Shown here one piece after another: positions 9,546 through 18,718 of a stretch of DNA of 43,056 bases; position 1 is the first letter of the stretch, and every line of letters begins with the position of its first letter. The DNA comes from Methylobrevis pamukkalensis (GTDB taxonomy: Bacteria > Pseudomonadota > Alphaproteobacteria > Rhizobiales > Pleomorphomonadaceae): NCBI RefSeq assembly GCF_001720135.1, contig NZ_MCRJ01000021.1, positions 1-43,056 of the forward strand, written 5' to 3'. Made by a program: the position numbers and the translations under genes. The notes under the pieces were generated by a model. The model made no database searches. It had not been told where the DNA came from and worked only from the letters and a program-made list of their open reading frames with translations.

Positions 9546-11225
9546 ATGCGGGCCTCTGTCAGAACCACACTCATTTTCCTCACACTGTCCCTGATCGTCG
9601 CGACGCTTGGCCTGTCGTGGATCGCCTTCCGCGGCGCCGCGACGCTCAATCACGACACGCAGTTGATTGCCGACAACTTGCTGCCGAGCGTGGACACGCT
9701 CAATCGGCTCAACACGGCGGTGTCCGACTACCGGATCGCCGAGGGCGCCCATGTACTGTCGCCGGATGCCGAGGCGATGGCGAGGGCCGAGGCCGACATC
9801 GATGCGATGGGCAAGGCGATCGCCGCCCTGCGCCAGCGCTACGAGCCGTTGATCTCGTCCGCGGAGGAGCGCAGCGGCTATGCCCGCTTCAGCGAGGCCT
9901 GGACGGCCTATGCCGGCCGGCACCGCGAGCTGCTCGCCCTGTCGTCGGCCGGCAAGAAGACCGAAGCCGCCGCCTTCTACATGAACGGCATGCGCGACCG
10001 GTTCAACGAGGCGTCGGCCGATCTCGTGGCGCTCATCGATCTCAACGACGCCGGGGCCAAGGCGGCCAATGCCGAGAGCGAGGCCACCTACGAGACGGTG
10101 ACGACCGAAACGATCATCGCCGCCGGCCTTTCGACGGTCACCGGTGCGCTCTGCCTGGCCTATGTCGTCTTCGGCGTCACGGGGCCGCTGGTGCGGATCA
10201 CGGCCGCGATGCGCAGCATCGCCGGGGGCGCGCTCACCACGTCGATCCCGTTCATCGGACGGCGCGACGAACTCGGCGCGCTTGCGGCCGCATTGGGCAC
10301 CTTCCGCGACAGCCTCGTCGAGACCGAGCGGCTGCGGGCCGAGCAGATCGAGGCCGACAAGCGCAGCGCCGCCAAGATCGTCGCCGAGCGCCATGCGATC
10401 GCCGCGCAGTTCGAGGCGAAGATGGGCGCGCTGGCGCGATCCTTCGGCGCCTCGTCCGCGGAAGTGGCGGATGCTGCCCGCAATCTCTCGGCGACTGCCG
10501 AGGAGACGGCCCGCCAGTCGCAGGCCGTGGCCGGGGCCGCCGAGGAAGCCTCGGTCAACGTCCAGACCGTCGCGGCCGGGGCGGAGGAACTGACTGCCTC
10601 GATCCATGAGATCGGCGAGCAGGTGGTCAACTCGTCACGCATCGCCCGGGAGGCCGCGAGCGAGGCGGAGACGAGCAGCCGCAACGTGCAGCAGCTCTCG
10701 TCGGCGGCCCAGCAGATCGGCGAGGTCGTCGAACTCATCAGCAACATTGCAGCCCAGACCAATCTCCTCGCGCTCAACGCGACGATCGAGGCGGCCCGCG
10801 CCGGCGAGGCCGGCCGGGGCTTTGCCGTGGTGGCGGCCGAGGTGAAGGATCTGGCGACACAGACGGCCAAGGCCACCGGCGACATCTCCGCCAAGATCGC
10901 GGAAATCCAGTCGGCGACCAACACGTCGGTCGTCTCCATCGGCCGTATCGTCGAGACGATCGGCACGATCCAGTCTGCGACGCAGTCGATTTCGGCGGCC
11001 GTGGAAGAGCAGGGCGCTGCCACCAACGAGATCGCCGTCAACACCCACCGTGCGGCAAGCGGCGCCGCAGAGGTGACCCGCAACATCGCCGGCGTCGGCA
11101 CGGCGGCCGAGATGACGGGCGCCGCCTCCACCCAGCTGATGGGCCTGTCGGGCGCGCTCAACCAGCAGTCCGACGTGCTCCAGCGCGAGGTCGTCGACTT
11201 CGTGGCCATGCTCCGCGCCGGCTGA
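9546..11225 (+). CDS. Methyl-accepting chemotaxis protein
   Basis: A 559-residue inner-membrane chemoreceptor. Transmembrane helix 1 is at about residues 8-28, followed by a ~160-residue helical periplasmic sensor of the four-helix-bundle type, transmembrane helix 2 at about 188-212, a HAMP linker to about 265, and a cytoplasmic signalling domain whose hairpin tip carries [20 protein letters not shown] around residue 411, the CheA/CheW-binding region. There is no C-terminal pentapeptide for CheR/CheB. ATG 9546 is chosen because GGAG at 9535-9538 is well placed; an in-frame GTG at 9513 is less likely. The gene stands alone; no che core genes are adjacent, only the distant cheZ and a second receptor. 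The ligand is unknown. Confidence 0.95.
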   Translation: MRASVRTTLIFLTLSLIVATLGLSWIAFRGAATLNHDTQLIADNLLPSVDTLNRLNTAVSDYRIAEGAHVLSPDAEAMARAEADIDAMGKAIAALRQRYEPLISSAEERSGYARFSEAWTAYAGRHRELLALSSAGKKTEAAAFYMNGMRDRFNEASADLVALIDLNDAGAKAANAESEATYETVTTETIIAAGLSTVTGALCLAYVVFGVTGPLVRITAAMRSIAGGALTTSIPFIGRRDELGALAAALGTFRDSLVETERLRAEQIEADKRSAAKIVAERHAIAAQFEAKMGALARSFGASSAEVADAARNLSATAEETARQSQAVAGAAEEASVNVQTVAAGAEELTASIHEIGEQVVNSSRIAREAASEAETSSRNVQQLSSAAQQIGEVVELISNIAAQTNLLALNATIEAARAGEAGRGFAVVAAEVKDLATQTAKATGDISAKIAEIQSATNTSVVSIGRIVETIGTIQSATQSISAAVEEQGAATNEIAVNTHRAASGAAEVTRNIAGVGTAAEMTGAASTQLMGLSGALNQQSDVLQREVVDFVAMLRAG

Positions 11226-11252
11226 CGACCCCGATCGTGCACATGGCAGCGA

Positions 11253-11269
11253 GCCGGGACAAACCCGGC
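11253..11269 (+). terminator. Short hairpin after the chemoreceptor gene
   Basis: GCCGGG (11253-11258) and CCCGGC (11264-11269) form a 6-base stem with loop ACAAA, 28 bases after the chemoreceptor stop and before the riboswitch. There is no T run, so termination strength is uncertain. Confidence 0.3.
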
Positions 11270-11304
11270 CCGCCGCCTTGACATTGTGCCAGTGCCAACT
11301 CACA

Positions 11305-11396
11305 TTCCGATCGTGACGAGGGGCGCCCGGATACGGGCTGAGATGCACCCTTAGAACCTGATCTGGGTCATTCCAGCGTAGGGACGTCGATCGGAA
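11305..11396 (+). promoter_or_regulatory. TPP riboswitch (THI element)
   Basis: The sequence carries the hallmark conserved blocks of the thiamine pyrophosphate aptamer: GGGCTGAGATG-CACCC, then TTAGAACCTGATCTGGGT, then CCAGCGTAGGGA. The closing P1 stem is a perfect 9-base pairing of 11305-11313 (TTCCGATCG) with 11388-11396 (CGATCGGAA). It sits 43 bases before thiO, so TPP binding should switch off thiOSGE. Confidence 0.97.
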
Positions 11397-11420
11397 AACC
11401 TTCGCGTTTCCGCAGTCGTC

Positions 11421-11434
11421 CCTCGCGAGCGAGG
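11421..11434 (+). promoter_or_regulatory. Possible riboswitch expression platform hairpin over the thiO ribosome-binding site
   Basis: CCTCGCGAGCGAGG can fold as CCTCG/CGAGG with a four-base loop. The 3' arm is the GAGG that serves as the ribosome-binding site of the GTG start at 11439. Hiding this site when TPP is bound would give control at translation initiation, the usual mode in Gram-negative bacteria. This is inferred from sequence pairing only; the alternative anti-sequester pairing was not worked out. Confidence 0.45.
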
Positions 11435-11438
11435 CGAC

Positions 11439-12461
11439 GTGAGCACTTCCCCTTCCGCCACAGGCACAGCTGCCGACCTTGCCGTCGTCGGCGCGGGTGC
11501 GGCCGGTCTCGTGACCGCGCTGATGGCGATGCGCGCGGGCCTTACCGTCGCGCTCTACGAGCAGGGCGGCCGCGATCTCTCCAGTTCCGCCGCCTGGCGC
11601 GCCGGCGGCATGCTGGCCCCCTATTGCGAGGCCGAGGGTGCCGAGGACGATGTCGTCCGCCTCGGCCTGCGCTCGATGCGGATCTGGCCGTCGTTGCACC
11701 GCAACGTGGGCACCGAGGGCACGCTGGTGGTCGCTCCGCCGCGCGATCTGGCCGGCCTGCAGCGGTTTGCCCGGCTGACCGAAGGTCACGAGGCGGTGGA
11801 TGCGGCCGAGATCAAGCTGCTGGAACCGGACCTTGCCGGCCGCTACCGCACCGGCCTGTTCTATCCGGGCGAGGGCCATCTCAACCCGCGCGAGGTGATG
11901 CCGGCGATGCTCGGCGAACTGGAGCGCGGCGGGACGCGGACCCATTTCGGCTGGACCGGCGACATCGGGATGCTGCGCGAAGGCCGCATCGCCGACTGCC
12001 GTGGCCTTGGCGCCCGCGACCGCTTCGCCGACCTGCGCGGCGTCAAGGGCGAGATGGCGGTGATCCGGGCGCCGGATGTGGCGCTCAACCGCCCGGTGCG
12101 GCTGCTTCACCATCGCCATCCGCTCTATGTCGTGCCGCGCGGTGACGGCATCCACATGATCGGCGCGACAACGGTCGAATCGGACGCCGGCGAGGCGGTG
12201 ACCGTGCGCTCGGCGGGCGAGTTGCTGACTCAGGCCTATGCGGTGCATCCGGCCTTCGGCGACGCCGAGATCATCGAATTCAACGTCGGCCTCCGGCCGG
12301 CCTTTCCCGGCAACGAGCCGCGGATCGTCGACACTGGCCGCGTGATCGCGGTCAACGGTCTCTACCGCCACGGCTGGCTGATCGCGCCGGCGATGGCCGA
12401 GATCGTCGTCGGCCGGATCACCGGGACCGTTCAGGAACATGAGGTGCTGACATGCGCATAG
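11439..12461 (+). CDS. thiO: Glycine oxidase / FAD-dependent oxidoreductase ThiO
   Basis: Oxidises glycine to iminoglycine (dehydroglycine), the precursor used by ThiG to form the thiazole ring of thiamine. The 340-residue protein starts with a Rossmann FAD motif, VVGAGAAGLVTALMAMRAG at about residues 13-31, followed by SSAAWRAGGMLAPYCEAE, typical of the DAO family ThiO group, and ends with GLYRHGWLIAPAMAE, a C-terminal FAD contact seen in this family. It uses a GTG start at 11439. It is the first gene after the TPP riboswitch and overlaps thiS by 10 bases, so the two are translated together. In many rhizobia the operon is thiCOSGE; thiC is missing here. Confidence 0.95.
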   Translation: MSTSPSATGTAADLAVVGAGAAGLVTALMAMRAGLTVALYEQGGRDLSSSAAWRAGGMLAPYCEAEGAEDDVVRLGLRSMRIWPSLHRNVGTEGTLVVAPPRDLAGLQRFARLTEGHEAVDAAEIKLLEPDLAGRYRTGLFYPGEGHLNPREVMPAMLGELERGGTRTHFGWTGDIGMLREGRIADCRGLGARDRFADLRGVKGEMAVIRAPDVALNRPVRLLHHRHPLYVVPRGDGIHMIGATTVESDAGEAVTVRSAGELLTQAYAVHPAFGDAEIIEFNVGLRPAFPGNEPRIVDTGRVIAVNGLYRHGWLIAPAMAEIVVGRITGTVQEHEVLTCA

Positions 12462-12649
12462 AGCTCAACGGCGAGGCGACTGAGACGGAGGCGACGACGC
12501 TCGCCGCCTTCGTCGTGGCCGCCGAGTTCGATCCGGAGATCGTCGCGACCGCGCTCAACGGCGAGTTCGTGCCCCGCGGCGAACGCGTCGACACGCCGAT
12601 CGCCGAGGGCGACCGGATCGAGGTGTTCAGCCCGCGACAGGGAGGATGA
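12452..12649 (+). CDS. thiS: Sulfur carrier protein ThiS
   Basis: A 65-residue ubiquitin-fold carrier that is adenylated and thiocarboxylated at its C-terminus and passes sulfur to ThiG. The product begins [11 protein letters not shown], has the TLAAFV segment of the fold, and ends in FSPRQGG: the terminal Gly-Gly is essential and present. It overlaps the end of thiO, and its stop codon overlaps the run of ATG codons at the beginning of thiG. Confidence 0.96.
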   Translation: MRIELNGEATETEATTLAAFVVAAEFDPEIVATALNGEFVPRGERVDTPIAEGDRIEVFSPRQGG

Positions 12650-12651
12650 TG

Positions 12652-13451
12652 ATGACGACCGAAGACACCCTCGACCTCTACGGCACGAAGGTCAGAAGCC
12701 GCTTCCTGCTCGGCACCGCGCGCTATCCTTCGCCCGACCATCTGCGCCGCGCGGTGGAGCGCTCCGGCGCCGAGATCGTCACCGTGTCGCTGCGCCGGGA
12801 ATCGACCGGCGGCGACAAGGCCGGCCATGCCTTCTGGCAGCTGGTGCGCGACCTCGGCGTGAAGGTGCTGCCCAACACCGCCGGCTGCCATGGCGCGCGC
12901 GAGGCGATCAAGACCGCGCTGATGGCCCGCGAGGTGTTCGGCACCCCGTGGATCAAGCTCGAGGTGATCGGCGACGACGCCACGCTGCAGCCCGATCCCT
13001 TCGGCCTCGTCGAGGCGGCGCGCGAGCTCTGCGCCCAGGGCTTCGAGGTGTTTCCCTACATGACCGACGACCTCGTGCTCGCCGACCGGCTGCTGGAGGC
13101 CGGCTGCAAGGTGCTGATGCCGTGGGGCTCGCCGATCGGCTCGGGCCGTGGCCTCAACAACCCCTATGCCCTCGGCCTGCTGCGCGCCCACGTGCCGGGC
13201 GTGCCGCTGATCGTCGCGCCGGCCTCGGCGCGCCGAGCCACGCGACGGCGGCGATGGAACTCGGCTACGACGGCATCCTGCTCAACACCGCGGTGGCGAC
13301 GGCGGGCGATCCCCCGGCGATGGCCGATGCCTTCGGGCGGGCGATCGAGGCCGGCCGCCTCGGCTTCCTCGCCGGCATCATGGAGCAGCACGACCTCGCC
13401 CATGCCTCGACGCCGGTGTTCGGCGCGCCGTTCTCGCCCTTCGCAGGGTGA
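12652..13451 (+). CDS. thiG: Thiazole synthase ThiG (frame break near 13216)
   Basis: Condenses deoxyxylulose phosphate, iminoglycine and ThiS thiocarboxylate into the thiazole phosphate. Family sequence is strong: [53 protein letters not shown]. The frame breaks after PLIV; the next frame gives [25 protein letters not shown] and runs to 13451. Restoring one A (GTC-GAC-GCC in place of GTCGCGCC) between 13216 and 13217 yields [13 protein letters not shown] and a 266-residue protein, so a one-base deletion error is likely. There are three tandem ATG codons (12646, 12649, 12652); 12652 is chosen for its spacing to GGAGG at 12641-12645. Confidence 0.95.
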
Positions 13452-13482
13452 GGCCGGCGGGCCGCGCGTGGTGACGTCCTCC

Positions 13483-13531
13483 TCTCCCGCGAGGGGAGGG
13501 GCAAGGAAACAGGGCGGACCCGAATCCGCCC
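13483..13531 (+). other. Two hairpins between thiG and thiE
   Basis: The 106-base gap holds CCTCTCCC...GGGGAGG (about 13483-13502, with one G-T pair) and then a perfect 7-base stem GGGCGGA (13512-13518) with TCCGCCC (13525-13531). They may lower read-through from thiG to thiE or protect the mRNA end. There is no T tract. Confidence 0.35.
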
Positions 13532-13557
13532 GATCAGAGGATCAGGAAACCCGACCC

Positions 13558-14184
13558 GTGACAGATCTCGACCGCTTCTATCTCATCGTCGACCGTACCG
13601 ACTGGCTGCCCCGCTTCCTGCCGCTCGGGCTGAAGTTCGTGCAGATGCGCCTCAAGGACCGGCCCGAGGAGGCCGTGCGCGCCGAGATCGCCGAGGCGGT
13701 GGCGCTGTGCCGGGCGGCCGGCTGCACGCTGGTGGTGAACGATCACTGGCAGGCGGCGATCGACCTCGGCGCGCCGTGGGTGCATCTCGGCCAGGAGGAT
13801 CTGGTCGAGGCCGACGTCGCGGCGATCCGGAAGTATGGCCTCAAGCTCGGCATCTCCACCCATTCCGACGAGGAACTGGAGACCGCGCTGTCGGTGCAGC
13901 CCGACTATGTCGCCCTCGGCCCGGTCTACGAGACGACGCTCAAGGTGATGCCGTGGAAGCCGCAGGGGCTGGACCGCGTGGCGCGCTGGAAGGCGAAGAT
14001 CGACATTCCGCTGGTCGGCATCGGCGGCATCACGCTGGAACGGGCGCCGGGCGTGTTCGCCGCGGGCGCCGACAGCGTGGCGGTCGTCTCCGACGTGCTC
14101 GCCGCCGCCTCGCCGGAGGCAAGGCTCACCCAGTGGCTCGGCGCCCGCGGCACCTGGACGCGCGATCAGGCACGAGCGTCCTGA
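13558..14184 (+). CDS. thiE: Thiamine-phosphate synthase ThiE
   Basis: Joins the pyrimidine (HMP-PP) and thiazole phosphate halves to thiamine phosphate. The 208-residue TIM-barrel protein shows [45 protein letters not shown] and [26 protein letters not shown], matching the ThiE phosphate- and pyrophosphate-binding sites. A GTG at 13558 is the likely start: it follows an AGGAAA ribosome-binding site and the sequence then begins TDLDRFYLI. It is in the same orientation as thiG, 106 bases downstream, and its stop is one base from the stop of the convergent RAM-domain gene. Confidence 0.93.
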   Translation: MTDLDRFYLIVDRTDWLPRFLPLGLKFVQMRLKDRPEEAVRAEIAEAVALCRAAGCTLVVNDHWQAAIDLGAPWVHLGQEDLVEADVAAIRKYGLKLGISTHSDEELETALSVQPDYVALGPVYETTLKVMPWKPQGLDRVARWKAKIDIPLVGIGGITLERAPGVFAAGADSVAVVSDVLAAASPEARLTQWLGARGTWTRDQARAS

Positions 14185-14185
14185 A

Positions 14186-14422
14186 TCAGAACGCCTTGAA
14201 GGTCGGAATGGTGCGCGTGTCGGCGATGCCGGGAATCACGTGGAGCTTCTCGTTGACGAAATGGCCGATGTCGGCGTCGTCCTCGACATAGAACTTCGCG
14301 AGAAGATCGTAGTCGCCGGCCGTCGAATAGACCTCCGAGGCGATCTCGGCGTCGGCGATCGCCGCGGCCACCTGGTAGGACTTGCCGAGCTGGCATTTGA
14401 CGAGAACGAAGAACGGCTTCAT
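14186..14422 (-). CDS. Stand-alone RAM (Lrp/AsnC ligand-binding) domain protein
   Basis: A 78-residue protein consisting only of the RAM domain that in Lrp/AsnC regulators binds amino acids and drives oligomerisation: [51 protein letters not shown]. The DNA-binding helix-turn-helix half is absent, so it cannot act alone as a repressor. On the minus strand GGGAGG lies just before the ATG. It is convergent with thiE and divergent from thiD. Such proteins are known as single-domain members of the AsnC family; what it senses here is unknown. Confidence 0.9.
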   Translation of the reverse strand: MKPFFVLVKCQLGKSYQVAAAIADAEIASEVYSTAGDYDLLAKFYVEDDADIGHFVNEKLHVIPGIADTRTIPTFKAF

Positions 14423-14554
14423 CGGCCGGAGCCTCCCGTGGGAACGAGACGTGGGCATGGTTCGGATCGGCGGCAGTCGATCACGACCGCCCGCCCCGTG
14501 CAAGGGAGCGCCGTCCGGCCGAGGGACGCCCGCAGAATAAAGAGGACGACGAGG

Positions 14555-15366
14555 ATGACCGCCATCGCCGTGACCATCGCCGGCTCCGATTCGGGGGGAG
14601 GGGCCGGCATCCAGGCCGATCTCAAGACCTTCTCCGCGCTCGGCGTCTATGGCGCCAGCGTGCTGACCGCGCTCACCGCCCAGAACACCCGCGGCGTGAC
14701 CGGCATCCACGCCGTGCCGCCGGCCTTCGTGCGCGCGCAGATCGACGCGGTGTTCTCCGATCTGGCAGTCGATGCCGTGAAGATCGGCATGCTCGCCGAT
14801 CCGGACGTGATCCGCGCGGTCGCGCCGGCCTCGATGCCTTCGGCGAGCGGCGGGTAGTGCTCGACCCGGTGATGATCGCCGCGAGCGGGGATCCGCTGCT
14901 GCGCGACGACGCGGTCGCGACCCTGCGCGAGCTGCTGCTGCCGCGCGCAATGCTGCTGACGCCGAACCTTCCCGAAGCCGCGCGGCTGCTGGACGAACCG
15001 CAGGCCGTGACCCGCGCCGACATGGAGCGTCAGGCCCATGCGTTGCGGGCGCTCGGCGCCGGCGCAGTTCTGGTCAAGGGCGGGCACGGAACGGAGGCGG
15101 ACAGCGCGGACGTGCTGGTCACCGCGGCGGGCACCGAGTGGTTCACGGCGCCGCGCCATGCCACGCAGAACACCCACGGCACCGGCTGCACCCTGTCCTC
15201 GGCGATTGCCGCAGGCCTTGCGAAGGGCCTCGCCCTGCCGCAGGCGGTGGCGGAAGCCAAGGTCTGGCTGACGGCGGCGATCGTGGCCGCCGACGGGCTG
15301 GCCATCGGCGGTGGCCACGGCCCGGTGCATCATTTTCACGCGCTCTGGCCGGCGGCGGACGACTGA
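14555..15366 (+). CDS. thiD: Hydroxymethylpyrimidine/phosphomethylpyrimidine kinase ThiD (frame break near 14824)
   Basis: Phosphorylates HMP and HMP-P to HMP-PP, the pyrimidine half used by ThiE. Family motifs: [20 protein letters not shown] at the N-terminus, [20 protein letters not shown], then after the break [35 protein letters not shown] and [18 protein letters not shown] with the catalytic region. The frame is lost after IRAVA; one added G (GCG-GCC-GGC-CTC) near 14824 gives [18 protein letters not shown] and 270 residues, the family norm. The start at ATG 14555 has GAGGACGACGAGG upstream. It has its own promoter region, away from the riboswitch. Confidence 0.94.
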
Positions 15367-15379
15367 GAGCTCAAGGCAA

Positions 15380-15425
15380 GGCCTGTCCGTCAAGGCCGGG
15401 CAAACCGGCATGTCCGAGACAGGCC
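15380..15425 (+). terminator. Compound hairpin after thiD
   Basis: GGCCTGTC (15380-15387) pairs with GACAGGCC (15418-15425), enclosing a second stem GCCGG (15395-15399) with CCGGC (15405-15409). It begins 14 bases after the thiD stop. No T tract follows, so this may be a weak terminator or RNA stabiliser. Confidence 0.45.
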
Positions 15426-15476
15426 CAGCCTCCCGCACATCGAGATCGGCAAACCGCGTCGTCGAAATCTCGTTGA

Positions 15477-15605
15477 TCTGCAAAATCATTAAATCATTAA
15501 CAATTTATTACTTAGGCAATCATAAAAATTATCGAATTTCGCTACGTATAATATCTAATTTTATGCGGTTTCTGCATTTAAGTCTTGGTATCGGAGTATG
15601 CGTCA
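15477..15605 (+). promoter_or_regulatory. Very AT-rich leader of the FadL-type gene
   Basis: About 130 bases are strikingly A+T-rich in an otherwise GC-rich window. They include a tandem 8-base repeat ATCATTAA (15485-15492 and 15493-15500), the 9-mer CTTAGGCAA (15511-15519) shared with the AT-rich stretch at 4837, and TATAAT at 15547-15552, a good -10 candidate without a convincing -35. In Hyphomicrobiales such tracts are often bound by MucR/Ros-type zinc-finger regulators; that is an inference here. Confidence 0.45.
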
Positions 15606-15681
15606 ATCATAGTTGTCGTCAGAAAAGGCCGTGGCAGCTCCTGAAGGACCGTGCCGCAGGACATCCGATGTGGACGCGACG

Positions 15682-16944
15682 ATGACATCCAAGGCCCTGT
15701 TCCTGTCTACGACCGCGCTGGTGCTGCCCTTCATTGCCACCGAGGCAGTGGCCGGCGCCTTTGCCCTGCGCGAGCAGTCGGCCGAATCTCAAGGGGTGAG
15801 CTTTGCCGGGGCCGCGGCGCCCGGTCACGGGCCGTCCGCCATGTTCTGGAACCCGGCGACGATCACGGCGCACAAGGGCCTCGTCGCCGAGAACGGCCTG
15901 TCGCTGATCGCGCCCCATGCGACCTTCGAGACCGATCCGGCGCAGAGCCCGCTGGCGGCCTCCGGCTTCGGCAACGGCGGAGATGTCGGCATCGCGGCGT
16001 GGCTGCCGTCCTTCTACGCGGCCTTCGAGGCGCAGGACGGGCTGCATCTCGGCCTGTCGGTCAACGCGCCCTTCGGTCTCGGCACCAAGGCGGACACGCC
16101 GTGGGTGGGCCAGACCGATCATCTGGAAGCCGGCATGCAGGCGATCGCCGTCACGCCGGTGGCCGCCTGGAAGATCAACGACATGGTGAGCATCGGCGCC
16201 GGCGTCACGCTCCAGCATGCCTCGGTCGAGCTGTCGCGCATGCCAATGATCGGGCCGTCGACCTTCGGCGTCGGCAAGATCGAGGGCAGCGACCTCGACA
16301 TCGGCGCCGTGGCCGGGATCACGCTGACGCCCTGGGAGGGCACCGAGATCGGCCTCGGCTATCGCTCGCCGATCAGCCACGCGCTGGACGGAACGCAGAC
16401 GCTGCGCACCACCTCCGGCGCCGTGCTGTCGCGGCAGGACATCACCGCCGAGGTGACCGTGCCCGAAACGGTGACGCTCGGCCTGCGCCAGAAGATCTCC
16501 GACCGCTTCACCCTCCTTGGCGGGGCGGAGTGGGCCAACTGGGACCGCATCGGCACCGTGCCGGTGGTGGCCGACGACGGCCGCACCACCTCGCTGCTCG
16601 ACTTCCAGTATGCCGACGGCTGGTTCCTGTCGGTCGGCGGCGAATATGCCGCCACCGATCGGCTGACCCTGCGCAGCGGCGTCGCCTACGAATGGTCGCC
16701 GGTGCAGGATGCCCACCGCTCGATGCGGTTGCCGGACGACGACCGGTTCTGGCTGTCGGTCGGCGCCAGCTACGAGGCAACCGACGCGCTGTCGATCGAC
16801 GTCGCCTACACCCGGATCCTCGTGTCCGACAGCGGCATCGCGATGCCCGGCAATCCGGCCACGGGCATGGTCGGCTACGGCGGCGACCTCGAGGCCTCGG
16901 TGGACATTCTCACCGCCGCGGTGCGCTACCGCTTCGGCGGCTAG
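15682..16944 (+). CDS. FadL/OmpP1/TodX-family outer-membrane channel
   Basis: A 420-residue outer-membrane beta-barrel protein of the FadL family, which lets fatty acids or other hydrophobic compounds cross the outer membrane. A signal peptide ends near residue 24 (TEAVAG), and the mature protein opens with AFALREQSAESQGVSFAGAAA, the FadL hatch region, then SAMFWNPATIT. Alternating beta strands run to the last residues VRYRFGG, ending in a near-aromatic barrel signature. ATG 15682 gives a normal signal peptide; an in-frame start at 15613 would add a hydrophilic tail before it. It lies behind a long AT-rich leader, which suggests regulated expression. Substrate unknown. Confidence 0.88.
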   Translation: MTSKALFLSTTALVLPFIATEAVAGAFALREQSAESQGVSFAGAAAPGHGPSAMFWNPATITAHKGLVAENGLSLIAPHATFETDPAQSPLAASGFGNGGDVGIAAWLPSFYAAFEAQDGLHLGLSVNAPFGLGTKADTPWVGQTDHLEAGMQAIAVTPVAAWKINDMVSIGAGVTLQHASVELSRMPMIGPSTFGVGKIEGSDLDIGAVAGITLTPWEGTEIGLGYRSPISHALDGTQTLRTTSGAVLSRQDITAEVTVPETVTLGLRQKISDRFTLLGGAEWANWDRIGTVPVVADDGRTTSLLDFQYADGWFLSVGGEYAATDRLTLRSGVAYEWSPVQDAHRSMRLPDDDRFWLSVGASYEATDALSIDVAYTRILVSDSGIAMPGNPATGMVGYGGDLEASVDILTAAVRYRFGG

Positions 16945-17165
16945 CGCGGGCGCCATTGCGGGTCATGTGCCGGACGCATGGCCAGCCGCCATGCGGGATT
17001 GCCTGTTGCGCTGCGGCAAGTGCTTCGTCTATGTAACCCACATCACATGGACCCGGTGAAATTCCGGGTGGCTCTTCCGGCCGCCGAACCGCCGGACAAC
17101 CCGATCATGCCCCGTTTCTCATCCGCCTTCGCGCGGACGGCATCCATCGTGGAAAAATCCTTCTC

Positions 17166-18646
17166 ATGACAGCATTGTCCTCCTATCGCCGGGAGTGGTT
17201 CGGCAACATTCGCGGTGACATCCTCTCCGGCATCGTCGTCGCGCTTGCGCTCATTCCCGAGGCGATCGGCTTTTCGGTCATCGCCGGCGTCGACCCCAAG
17301 GTCGGCCTCTACGCCTCCTTCGCCATCGCCTGCGTCACCGCCGTCGTCGGCGGCCGGCCGGGCATGATCTCGGCCGCCACGGCCGCGACCGCCGTGCTGA
17401 TGGTCGGCCTGATCCGCGACCACGGCCTCGACTATCTGTTCGCCGCCACCATCCTGATGGGCCTGATCCAGATCGTCGCCGGCTGGATCAAGCTCGGCCG
17501 GCTGATGCGCTTCGTCTCGCGTTCGGTGATCACCGGCTTCGTCAACGCGCTGGCGATCCTGATCTTCATGGCGCAGGTGCCCGAGCTCGTCGGCGTGCCG
17601 GTGGCGACCTACGTGATGATCGCGGCCGCCTCGGCATCATCTACCTCTTTCCCTATCTGACCCGGGCGATTCCCTCGCCGCTGGTGGCCATCGCCGCGCT
17701 GACGGCGGTCGCCTGGTGGTTCGGCATGGACCTGCGCACGGTGGGCGATCTCGGCGAACTGCCGTCGGCGCTGCCGGTGTTCGCCCTGCCGCAGGTGCCG
17801 CTCACGCTGGAAACGCTGCAGATCATCCTGCCCTATTCGCTGGCGCTTGCCGCCGTCGGCCTGCTGGAATCGCTGCTGACCGCGCAGATCGTCGACGACA
17901 TGACCGACACGCCGAGCAACAAGAGCCGCGAATGCGTCGGCCAGGGCGCCGGCAACATCGCCTCGGCGATGATCGGCGGCATGGGCGGCTGCGCCATGAT
18001 CGGCCAGTCGGTGATCAACGTCTCGTCCGGCGGGCGCGGACGCCTGTCGTCCTTCGTCGCCGGCGCCTTCCTCTTGTTCCTGATCCTCGTTCTCGACGAT
18101 CTGGTGCGGATCATCCCCATGGCCGCGCTGGTCGCGGTGATGATCATGGTGTCGATCGGCACCTTCTCCTGGCGCTCGATCACGGACCTGCGCCGCAATC
18201 CGCGCGCCTCGTCGGTGGTCATGCTGGCAACCGTCGTCACCGTCGTCGCCACCCATGATCTTGCCAAGGGCGTGCTGGTCGGCGTGCTGCTGTCCGGCGT
18301 GTTCTTCGCCGGCAAGGTGGCGCGGCTGGTGGCCGTGGAGAAGCGCGAGGCCGACGAGGGCAGGGCGGTCACCTATCTCGTGCGCGGCCAGATCTTCTTT
18401 GCCTCCACCGAGAGCTTCCTTGCCGCCTTCGACTTCGACGCCCGGCCGCAGCAGGTGACCATCGATCTGCGCGACGCGCATTTCTGGGACATCTCCGCGA
18501 TCGGCGCGCTCGACAAGGCGGTGATGAAGCTGCGCGGCAGGGGCGCGGCCGTCACGGTCATCGGCCTCAACGAGGCCAGCGCGAGCATGGTCGACCGCTT
18601 CGCCAGCCACGACAAGGAGGGCGCCCCGGCGCCCGGCCTTCACTGA
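17166..18646 (+). CDS. SulP-family anion transporter with STAS domain (frame break near 17627)
   Basis: A SulP (SLC26-like) inner-membrane transporter for sulfate, bicarbonate or another anion. The membrane part shows [40 protein letters not shown], then after the break [30 protein letters not shown] and [17 protein letters not shown]-terminal STAS domain (about residues 395-485) contains [25 protein letters not shown] sequence. The frame breaks in YVMIAA; one added G (GCC-GGC-CTC-GGC) near 17627 gives [18 protein letters not shown] and 493 residues. The start ATG 17166 is the first codon that gives the family N-terminus. The exact anion is not readable from the sequence. Confidence 0.92.
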
Positions 18647-18718
18647 TCGCCTTGCTCTGACACGCCTGGCCGGCGGTGGACGGATGCCGTTCGCCGCCGG
18701 TTCGGCTATGCTGCGCGC

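Noticed and set aside
12652..14184. ThiG-ThiE fusion protein
   Set aside because: The shared frame arises from the base lost near 13216. After repair, thiG stops at 13451 and thiE starts at GTG 13558 with its own ribosome-binding site.
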